12,357 nt of DNA from NBML01 sp029939535 (GTDB taxonomy: Bacteria; Desulfobacterota; Desulfobacteria; Desulfobacterales; Desulfobacteraceae). Made by a program: the position numbers and the translations under genes. The notes beneath the pieces were generated by a model. It saw nothing but the letters and a program-made list of their open reading frames with translations, had not been told where the DNA came from and ran no database searches. This document shows, piece after piece, positions 6,431 through 12,357 of the stretch (the first letter of the stretch is position 1; each line of letters begins with the position of its first letter). The stretch is from assembly GCA_029939535.1 (NCBI GenBank), contig JAOZST010000108.1:1-12357 (forward strand). The letters are read 5' to 3'.

Positions 6431-8158
6431 ATGGGAAAATTACTTAGGATCAATACCAAAGAAAAAACCTTTAACTTTGAAGAGACTCCCGAAGCCTATG
6501 CAGGACTGGGAGGCAGGGCACTGACCTCTAAAATGGTTCTGGACGAGGTTCCTGCCACCTGCCATCCCCTGGGAAAGAACAACAAACTGATCTTTGCACC
6601 GGGCATAATGTCAGGATCTCCTGCTGCTGATTCCGGCCGTTTATCCGCAGGGGCAAAGTCACCCCTCACCGGCGGCATCAAAGAGAGTAATGCCGGAGGT
6701 CTTTGCTCACAAAAACTGGCAAAACTGGGCATCACAGGCCTGATCCTTGAAGACAAACCAGAGGCAGATGATTACAGTTTAATTGTCATTAACAATGACG
6801 GGGTGGAAATCCTTCCTGCAGGCGATCTTGTAAAAGCCGGAAATTATGAAGTCATGGAAAAACTCTGGGCCAAATACGGTAAAAATATAGGGGTTTTGAG
6901 CATTGGCCAGGCAGGAGAACAATGCCTTAAAGGAGCCTCCATCCAGCAGGCCGACCTCAACGGCCGGCCGGGACGTGCCCACGGCAGGGGTGGACTTGGT
7001 GCTGTCATGGGCTCCAAAAAAATCAAAGCCATTGTGGTGGACGACAAAGGTGCATCCAGGATAGAAATCAAAGACCCCGAGGCCTTTAAGGCTGCAAACA
7101 AACGGTGGGTGGAAATGCTGCGAAATCATCCTGTCACAGGCGAAGGCCTGCCCGCCCTGGGCACTGCAGTCCTGGTAAACGTTATTAACGAAGCCGGTGC
7201 CCTGCCCACAAAGAATTTCAGGAGCGGCCGGTTTGAGCATGCCCAGGACATCAGCGGAGAAGCCATGGCAGAATCCATTGAAAAAAGAGGGGGGATCACT
7301 ACGGAAGCCTGCCATCCAGGTTGTGTAATCAAGTGTTCCAATGTTTACCATGACAAGGAAGGCAAATACCTGACCTCGGGTTTTGAATATGAAACTATCT
7401 GGGCATTCGGTGCCCACACAACCATAAAAAACCTGGATGACATTGCCATGCTGGACAGGCTCTGTGATGACTTTGGCCTGGATACCATTGAGATGGGAGT
7501 GACCATAGGTGTTGCCATGGAAGGGGGCTTGATCCCCTGGGGCGACGGCAAGGCCGCCATTGATCTTCTTTCCAAAGTCGGTGAATCCTCTTCTGAAGGA
7601 AAAATAATAGGCAATGGTGCTTTGTTTACCGGGGATGCCCTGGGGGTTGATAGGGTTCCTGTGGTGAAAAAACAGGCTTTTCCCGCCTATGACCCCCGCT
7701 CCTGCAAGGGTGTGGGTGTTACCTATGCAACCACTCCCATGGGTGCAGACCACACTGCCGGATACGGTGTTACAGCAAATATCCTGGGTGTTGGAGGCAC
7801 CATAGATCCCCATAAAAAGGAAGGCAATGTGGAACTTTCCCAGGGCCTCCAGATAGCCACCGCAGCCATTGATGCGGCTGGTCTCTGCCTTTTTGTGGCC
7901 TTTGCTGTTCTTGACAATGAAGACGGACTTCCCACGGTTGCCAATATGCTCAATGCCCAGTACGGCCTTGAGCTGACCCCGGATGATATCCTTGAACTGG
8001 GTAAATCCATCCTTAGAAATGAAAAAGAGTTCAATAAAAAAGCCGGGTTTACACCAGTGGATGACATGCTGCCTGAATTTTTCCAGGAAGAGTTCCCCCC
8101 CCACAAAACCCAATGGGATTTTACTCCGGAAGATCTCCAGAAAACCCTTGATTTCTAA
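6431..8158 (+). CDS. aor: Tungsten-containing aldehyde:ferredoxin oxidoreductase
   Basis: Cytoplasmic oxidoreductase of 575 aa that interconverts aldehydes and carboxylates using a tungsto-bispterin cofactor and a [4Fe-4S] cluster, with ferredoxin as the usual partner. Pterin-binding motifs are clear: GRLSAGAKSPLTGGIKESNA (69-88), HGRGGLGAVMGSKKIKAI (184-201), ATTPMGADHTAG (433-444) and DAAGLCLF (481-488). Cluster ligands are probably C294, C298, C302 and C486. The first three are spaced CX3CX3C, not the CX2CX3C of Pyrococcus AOR, suggesting a separate clade whose substrate cannot be read from sequence. The start is firm, with AAGGAGG at 6420-6426 just upstream. It lies 76 bp after rtcB with no visible promoter between and ends at the terminator 8183-8215. 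No adjacent ferredoxin, MoaD-like or cofactor gene is present. Confidence 0.93.
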   Translation: MGKLLRINTKEKTFNFEETPEAYAGLGGRALTSKMVLDEVPATCHPLGKNNKLIFAPGIMSGSPAADSGRLSAGAKSPLTGGIKESNAGGLCSQKLAKLGITGLILEDKPEADDYSLIVINNDGVEILPAGDLVKAGNYEVMEKLWAKYGKNIGVLSIGQAGEQCLKGASIQQADLNGRPGRAHGRGGLGAVMGSKKIKAIVVDDKGASRIEIKDPEAFKAANKRWVEMLRNHPVTGEGLPALGTAVLVNVINEAGALPTKNFRSGRFEHAQDISGEAMAESIEKRGGITTEACHPGCVIKCSNVYHDKEGKYLTSGFEYETIWAFGAHTTIKNLDDIAMLDRLCDDFGLDTIEMGVTIGVAMEGGLIPWGDGKAAIDLLSKVGESSSEGKIIGNGALFTGDALGVDRVPVVKKQAFPAYDPRSCKGVGVTYATTPMGADHTAGYGVTANILGVGGTIDPHKKEGNVELSQGLQIATAAIDAAGLCLFVAFAVLDNEDGLPTVANMLNAQYGLELTPDDILELGKSILRNEKEFNKKAGFTPVDDMLPEFFQEEFPPHKTQWDFTPEDLQKTLDF

Positions 8159-8182
8159 TAACCTATAATTTGTATACCCAGT

Positions 8183-8215
8183 AAAAGGGCGGAGAAGTTC
8201 TCCGCCCTTTTTATT
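8183..8215 (+). terminator. Intrinsic terminator after the aldehyde oxidoreductase gene
   Basis: GGGCGGAG (8187-8194) pairs with CTCCGCCC (8200-8207) around an AAGTT loop. Flanking AAAA/TTTT extends the stem, and a T-rich tail (TTTTTATTTT) follows. It starts 25 bp after the stop codon and separates the hcpR-rtcB-aor group from the lactate permease group. Confidence 0.92.
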
Positions 8216-8273
8216 TTCCCTAAAAAAGCATTTTACAAATATAAGTATCTATATTATAAGCAGTACCTTTCAG

Positions 8274-8310
8274 TGGAGTATTAATTTGGAGTATTGGTGT
8301 GTTTTATAAT
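8274..8310 (+). promoter_or_regulatory. Candidate promoter with 9-bp direct repeats upstream of the lactate permease
   Basis: A perfect TATAAT lies at 8305-8310. Upstream, TGGAGTATT occurs twice (8274-8282 and 8287-8295), 13 bp apart, covering the -35 region where no good -35 hexamer is seen. This arrangement suggests an activator-dependent promoter with start near 8317 and a leader of about 19 nt. No known regulator motif was recognised. Confidence 0.35.
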
Positions 8311-8335
8311 TAACTAAGATTTTGATTACTAAATT

Positions 8336-9883
8336 ATGAGTGCTTTGTTTGCTGTTAAATGGCTTGCTGCTTTTTCTCCGATTTTTGTAGTTCTTGTTTT
8401 AATGATTTTTAAAAACTGGAGCGGCTCCAGGGCCGGTGCTGCCGGCTGGTTTACTGCACTGATTGCTGCCAGTCTGTTTTTTGGTGCCCACCCCACACTA
8501 TTGGCCTATTCACAAATGAAAGGGATTCTTCTTTCCCTTAACGTTCTTTATATTATCTGGGCAGCCCTTTTATTGTATAATATTGTAAATGAAACAGGGG
8601 CTATTAAGGCCATAGGCATTGGAATTGAAAGGTTCAGCGGTGATAAATCCATACAGATTCTTATTTTTGGATGGATCTTTGCCTCTTTTCTCCAGGGGGT
8701 TGCAGGATATGGCGTCCCCATAGCTGTTGTGGCTCCACTTCTTGTCAGCCTTGGCTTTTCTCCCGTTGTTGCAGTTGCCGTTCCTGCAATAGGACATTCC
8801 TGGTCCGTCACTTTTGGTTCAATGGGGGCATCCTTTCAGACCCTCATGGCCGTAACCGGTTATGATTATTTCTATCTTGCCCCATGGTCTGCAGGACTTC
8901 TGGGTATTGCCGCTTTTCTATGTGGAATCTTTTGTGTACATGTGTTTGGCGGGTGGAAAATGGTAAAACACAGTTTTCCTGCCATTCTTATTATTGGAAT
9001 TGCCATGTCAGGCACCCAGTATATTCTTGCTGTTTCCGGCATGTGGACCCTGGGTGGTTTCGGGGCAAGCCTTGTGGGATTTGTCAGCGGCCTTCTGGTT
9101 GCAAAATTAAAAAGATATAACCAGACAAAACCTTCCACAGCAACATCGGAAATGAGCCTGGGGTGGGCATTATCTGCATATTTTATTCTCATTGTAATTG
9201 TTTCAGCAGGTGTAATGATCCCCTGGGTAAAAGAGTTTCTGGGACAGGTCACACTCACCTTTGCATTCCCTGAAATCGTGTCCTTAAAGGGGTGGGTTGT
9301 TGAGGCAGGAAAGGGAAAAGCCATAAATGTTTTTGGTCATGGCGGGGCTTTACTTTTATATTCCTCAATTTTAAGTTTTCTGGTATATCAATCAAGGGGT
9401 TTTTATAAGTCTGGTTCATTAAAAACCATTATACAGAAAACAATAAAAAGTGGTGTTCCCACAAGTCTTGGTATTGTCAGCATGGTTTGTTTTGCCATGA
9501 TAATGGATCACTGCCAGATGATCTATACCCTTGCCCAAGGCATAAGCATGGTTTTTGGTTCTTTTTATCCTCTGATTTCTCCATGGATAGGATTGCTGGG
9601 TGCATTCATGACAGGCTCCAATACCAATTCCAATGTGGTTTTCGGGGTGCTTCAGCAGGAGACAGCCCAGCTGGCCGGACTCAGCACCGCATTGATTCTT
9701 GCAGCCCAGACAACCGGTGGTGCCCTTGGAAGCATGATTGCTCCTGCAAAAATACTTGTGGGATGCTCTACTGTAGGCCTGGCAGGCAGGGAAGGTCCTG
9801 TTTTAAAGGCGACTCTACGTTACGGGCTCATTATTACGGGTATCATCGGTATTCTTACCATTGTATTTTCTTTTTTTGGTTAA
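8336..9883 (+). CDS. lctP: L-lactate permease (LctP family, TC 2.A.14)
   Basis: Inner-membrane transporter of 515 aa, very hydrophobic with roughly 12-14 predicted helices; the family imports lactate or glycolate with protons. Family motifs are clear: SFLQGVAGYGVPIAVVAPLL (around 117-136), GHSWSVTFGSMG (around 153-164), GAFMTGSNTNSNVVFG and QTTGGALGSMIAPAKI in the C-terminal third. It is somewhat shorter than E. coli LldP (551 aa). An in-frame TAA sits at 8330-8332, and the next ATG would remove the first helix, so ATG 8336 is the likely start although no Shine-Dalgarno is visible. It heads the right-hand gene group, only 12 nt before a small membrane gene. No lactate dehydrogenase gene is in view, so lactate as substrate is inferred from family. 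Confidence 0.92.
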   Translation: MSALFAVKWLAAFSPIFVVLVLMIFKNWSGSRAGAAGWFTALIAASLFFGAHPTLLAYSQMKGILLSLNVLYIIWAALLLYNIVNETGAIKAIGIGIERFSGDKSIQILIFGWIFASFLQGVAGYGVPIAVVAPLLVSLGFSPVVAVAVPAIGHSWSVTFGSMGASFQTLMAVTGYDYFYLAPWSAGLLGIAAFLCGIFCVHVFGGWKMVKHSFPAILIIGIAMSGTQYILAVSGMWTLGGFGASLVGFVSGLLVAKLKRYNQTKPSTATSEMSLGWALSAYFILIVIVSAGVMIPWVKEFLGQVTLTFAFPEIVSLKGWVVEAGKGKAINVFGHGGALLLYSSILSFLVYQSRGFYKSGSLKTIIQKTIKSGVPTSLGIVSMVCFAMIMDHCQMIYTLAQGISMVFGSFYPLISPWIGLLGAFMTGSNTNSNVVFGVLQQETAQLAGLSTALILAAQTTGGALGSMIAPAKILVGCSTVGLAGREGPVLKATLRYGLIITGIIGILTIVFSFFG

Positions 9884-9895
9884 AGGCAAAAAATT

Positions 9896-10069
9896 ATGAA
9901 TGAATTTTTAAAAAAATATAGTGCCCGGCTTAAATCTCTGGCTTTGATACTCATGCTTGCCATCCCTTTTATGCTATATCAAACTGCAATGTATGGCTCC
10001 AAATTTCAGGTAAACTTATTTTTAGGACTTTTCATGGCCAACATGCTGTTTGTCATGAAAAAAGGCTAA
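9896..10069 (+). CDS. 57-aa two-helix membrane protein of unknown function
   Basis: Short ORF of 57 codons, ATG 9896 to TAA 10067-10069, preceded by AAAGG (9884-9888) at suitable spacing. The product begins MNEFLKKYSARLK, a basic cytoplasmic-looking N-terminus. Two hydrophobic segments follow (about 14-30 and 38-54), separated by a short polar turn, and it ends in MKKG. It lies 12 nt after lctP and 24 nt before the next gene on the same strand, a spacing typical of cotranslated operon genes. I do not recognise the family. An accessory subunit or stabiliser of the adjacent permease is a reasonable inference; chance is less likely given the RBS, hydrophobic pattern and tight fit between two genes. 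Confidence 0.65.
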   Translation: MNEFLKKYSARLKSLALILMLAIPFMLYQTAMYGSKFQVNLFLGLFMANMLFVMKKG

Positions 10070-10093
10070 AAAAGCAAGATAGGAAAACACTAG

Positions 10094-11014
10094 ATGACAT
10101 CAAAGAGCCAAGCCAGATCAAATCAAAACTTTCAGGATGAACACATTACCGTGGGAGGTCAGATTACAGATCATGCAGCATTTCTGGCTGGTGTATCACC
10201 AAAACAATTCCTGACAGATGCATCTACCTTTGTAAAAACCCAGCTCCTGGTTACAGAATATTATAATCTGGATACATTGAGTAATTTCTGGGATGTTTAT
10301 AANNNNNNNNNNNNNNNNNNNNNNNNNNNNNNNNNNNNNNNNNNNNNNNNNNNNNNNNNNNNNNNNNNNNNNNNNNNNNNNNNNNNNNNNNNNNNNNNNN
10401 NNGTGCTTGTACCCCATATTGAAGTGATGCGAAAAGAGGCAGACATACCGGCCCTGCTCATGGACGGGCGGGATGCCTGGGCATCTCCTCCCATGATCAC
10501 TTTGGATATGATGGATGAGTATGTTGTGGCGTATGCGGAAAGGCTGCTGGATAAAGTTGGCGGCCACCTCATCACCCGGGGAAACTGGGGAGACGCAAAA
10601 AGCCGTGATCCGGAACGGTTCTTTTCACAAAAGATGAAATGCACTCCCGGTCTATTAAGCGTGTCAGATCCTGACCTTTTTGAAATAGGACCTGAACGGG
10701 TAAAAGCATATGCAGATAAGCATGATCTATTTGTAACCGCAGGTGTGGATGCAGGCCTGCTTTTGGAAGGTCCTGTGGATGCCATTGTAGAACGTATAAA
10801 ATTTTATATTGATAAAATCGCCAGGAATGGGCAGTGCATGATCCATCTTAACCAGATTCCAGAAAAAACACCGCCTGAGCATGTTCACGCTGCTGTTGCT
10901 GCCTGCCATACCTATGGCCGTTTTCCCATGCCAAAAAATCTGGATGATATCCCTTTTGAAATTCCAGAAAGAGAAAGTTTTTCAGAATTTGTAAAGCAAA
11001 AACAAAATATCTAA
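10094..11014 (+). CDS. Uroporphyrinogen decarboxylase (URO-D) fold protein, interrupted by assembly gap
   Basis: A URO-D/MtaA/CmuA-superfamily protein, TIM-barrel, presumably cytoplasmic. The first 69 codons (10094-10302) and last 203 codons (10403-11011) are readable; the 100 Ns between are probably a gap of unknown size, so the true length is unknown. The two halves are in the same frame as written, which may be chance. Recognisable parts are the N-terminal ITDHAAFLAGVSPKQFL and a C-terminal barrel half containing RGNWGD, VTAGVDAGLLLEGPVDAIVE and IPEKTPPEHVHAAV. The methyltransferase members bind zinc through HxC and a later Cys; by eye, the matching places here read ITRGN and HLNQIP, so those ligands seem absent. 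True HemE function also looks unlikely. AGGAAA at 10081-10086 supports the start. It sits between the small membrane gene and hisD (31 bp away). Confidence 0.75.
   Translation: MTSKSQARSNQNFQDEHITVGGQITDHAAFLAGVSPKQFLTDASTFVKTQLLVTEYYNLDTLSNFWDVYXXXXXXXXXXXXXXXXXXXXXXXXXXXXXXXXXXVLVPHIEVMRKEADIPALLMDGRDAWASPPMITLDMMDEYVVAYAERLLDKVGGHLITRGNWGDAKSRDPERFFSQKMKCTPGLLSVSDPDLFEIGPERVKAYADKHDLFVTAGVDAGLLLEGPVDAIVERIKFYIDKIARNGQCMIHLNQIPEKTPPEHVHAAVAACHTYGRFPMPKNLDDIPFEIPERESFSEFVKQKQNI
10303..10402. other. Assembly gap (100 N)
   Basis: Exactly 100 undetermined bases, a conventional placeholder for a scaffold gap of unknown size. It falls inside the URO-D-like gene, so that gene's length, and whether it is intact, cannot be judged here. 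Confidence 0.99.
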
Positions 11015-11045
11015 TCTCCTAGGTTTTAGGAAAAGAAGAGATGCC

Positions 11046-12341
11046 ATGAAAATATTTCAATACCCTTCCGACGAGGCAGAAAAAAGAGTCAAAGACACCA
11101 TTGAAAGGGGTTTGGGATTTTCCCAGGCCGACTATGAAAATGTTGAAACATACATTGAAGATGTAAAAAAAAGGGGTGACCAGGCCCTGGTGGAATATAC
11201 CAATAAATTTGATTCAAAGGCAGTTACCCTGGATTCCCTTCAAGTCACCAATGAAGAATTTGACATTGCCATGAAATCCCTTGATCCAAGTTTCCTGAAA
11301 GCCCTGGACCGGTCCGTGGACCAGCTAACAGATTTTCATTCAAAACAAAAGGAAAAGTCATGGATTGACACTCCCAGAAACGGGGTGATGCTGGGCCAGC
11401 TGGTCAAACCTGTGGGTGCGGCCGGTGTATACGCCCCGGGTGCAAGGGGTGGCAAAACTCCCCTGGTCTCATCCGTGCTCATGGGCGGTATTCCAGCCAG
11501 AGTGGCTGGAGTTGAATCCATAATTCTCATGACCCCGCCCATGGAAAACGGCCGGATAAATCCACATATTCTGGCAGCAGCTGAAAAAGTAGGAATTTCA
11601 TCTGTATTCAAGGCGGGCAGCGCCTGGGCCATTGCTGCCCTTGCCCATGGAACCCTGCAAATACCCCGGGTGGACGTGATTGTGGGCCCGGGAAATATCT
11701 ATGTAACCCTGGCCAAGAAAATTGTTTCAGGAACCGTGGGAATTGACATGATTGCAGGTCCCAGTGAAATTCTGATCATTGCAGACCAGAATGCCAAACC
11801 GGAATTTATTGCAGCTGACCTGCTTTCCCAGGCAGAACATGATGTCATGGCTTCATCCATCCTTGTCACTGACTCTGAAGAGCTGGCAGACAAAACCATT
11901 TCATCCCTGGAAAAACAGATGGCCAGCCTTTCAAGGCAGGATATTGCCAGGGTCTCCATTGAGAATTTCGGGACCATTATGCTGGTACCGGACATTGAAA
12001 CCGGGATTGAGCTTTCCAACCGCCTGGCACCGGAACACCTTGAACTGCTGGTAAAAGACCCCTTTGACTATATTGACCAGATCCACAATGCAGGAGCTTT
12101 GTTCCTGGGTTCCTATACCCCTGAACCCATGGGAGATTATATTGCAGGCCCCAACCATGTACTTCCAACAGCCGGTACTGCAAGGTTCTCCTCTGCGTTG
12201 AGCGTGGAGCACTTCACAAAAAAAACCAGCCTCATTCACTATTCAGAAGCTGCATTTAAAAAAGAAGCTGATGACGTAATCTGCCTGGCCATGACCGAAG
12301 GGTTGGATGCCCATGCCAATTCAATAAAAATCCGTAAATAA
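11046..12341 (+). CDS. hisD: Histidinol dehydrogenase
   Basis: NAD-dependent, zinc-containing enzyme oxidising L-histidinol to L-histidine, the last two steps of histidine synthesis. Length 431 aa is typical. The family signature at 233-265 is complete, from IDMIAGPSEILIIAD to SQAEH. Zinc ligands Q262, H265, D364 and H423 (EGLDAHANS) and catalytic E330-H331 (LAPEHLEL) and H371 (GPNHVLPTAG) are present. TARFSSALSVEHFTKKTSL (378-396) resembles genuine HisD rather than HpsN sulfopropanediol dehydrogenases. Two differences stand out: the usual GGAQAIAALAYGT reads GSAWAIAALAHGT (191-203), and the glycine-rich loop near 131-147 is about three residues longer than in E. coli-type enzymes. The start follows a purine-rich GAAGAG (11035-11040). 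No other his gene is visible; only 16 bases remain after it. Confidence 0.93.
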   Translation: MKIFQYPSDEAEKRVKDTIERGLGFSQADYENVETYIEDVKKRGDQALVEYTNKFDSKAVTLDSLQVTNEEFDIAMKSLDPSFLKALDRSVDQLTDFHSKQKEKSWIDTPRNGVMLGQLVKPVGAAGVYAPGARGGKTPLVSSVLMGGIPARVAGVESIILMTPPMENGRINPHILAAAEKVGISSVFKAGSAWAIAALAHGTLQIPRVDVIVGPGNIYVTLAKKIVSGTVGIDMIAGPSEILIIADQNAKPEFIAADLLSQAEHDVMASSILVTDSEELADKTISSLEKQMASLSRQDIARVSIENFGTIMLVPDIETGIELSNRLAPEHLELLVKDPFDYIDQIHNAGALFLGSYTPEPMGDYIAGPNHVLPTAGTARFSSALSVEHFTKKTSLIHYSEAAFKKEADDVICLAMTEGLDAHANSIKIRK

Positions 12342-12357
12342 GGGCTCTCACATAAAA

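Noticed and set aside
6779..8113. A 444-codon open frame on the minus strand
   Set aside because: It lies wholly inside the aldehyde oxidoreductase gene, whose plus-strand product has clear family motifs. The antisense product resembles no family and has no RBS; it is a codon-usage shadow.
8322..8335. TTGAT half-site followed by AAATT upstream of the lactate permease
   Set aside because: Only one half matches the FNR-type consensus, and it falls between the likely start of transcription and the start codon.
11012..11035. Small inverted repeat TCCTA/TAGGA between the URO-D-like gene and hisD as a terminator
   Set aside because: The stem is only about 5 bp, with no GC-rich core and no T-tract after it.
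11046..12341. HpsN-type sulfopropanediol dehydrogenase, given the non-his neighbourhood
   Set aside because: The region after GPNHVLPTAG reads TARFSSALSVEHF as in genuine HisD rather than the Gly-rich HpsN-type segment, and the full HisD signature and catalytic residues are present.

Overview
The window looks like chromosome from an anaerobic, probably sulfate-reducing, deltaproteobacterium of the Desulfobacteraceae type (Desulfobacula/Desulfobacter-like). This is an inference from gene content: a class I hybrid-cluster protein with an FNR/CRP-type HcpR regulator, a siroheme/Fe-S protein of the small sulfite-reductase type, a tungsten aldehyde:ferredoxin oxidoreductase and an LctP lactate permease. 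It was not tested by database search. The sequence carries a 100-N scaffold gap at 10303-10402, so it comes from a draft assembly.

Left arm (127-4205, minus strand): a four-gene set read from right to left. It holds hcp (hybrid cluster protein), a zinc-ribbon HD-domain protein, a multi-cysteine ferredoxin-like protein, and a protein joining a PCP_red domain to a siroheme/4Fe-4S half-domain with an embedded 2[4Fe-4S] ferredoxin. The last two genes overlap by 4 bp (ATGA). A pair of mutually exclusive stems sits between hcp and the HD gene.

Divergent control region (4206-4443): a perfect 20-bp palindrome with an exact FNR-type core (TTGAT-N4-ATCAA) lies between hcp and the hcpR-like regulator. 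The regulator's recognition helix carries the FNR-type residues E-T-I-S-R, so protein and site match. The hcp leader also holds two tandem 13-bp repeats and an inverted copy.

Middle (4444-8158, plus strand): hcpR, then an RtcB-type RNA ligase starting at TTG, then an aldehyde:ferredoxin oxidoreductase closed by a strong intrinsic terminator at 8183-8215.

Right arm (8336-12341, plus strand): lactate permease, a 57-aa two-helix membrane protein, a uroporphyrinogen-decarboxylase-fold protein interrupted by the assembly gap, and a histidinol dehydrogenase. Spacings are short and no clear terminator is visible between them, so they may form one transcription unit.

The most coherent system is the HcpR/hcp module. 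It is plausibly a nitrosative-stress (NO/hydroxylamine) reductive detoxification set in which the Fe-S and siroheme proteins supply electrons or additional reductase activity. The hcp/HcpR link is established knowledge; roles for the three companion genes are inference. No tRNA, rRNA, CRISPR array, insertion sequence or phage gene was recognised.
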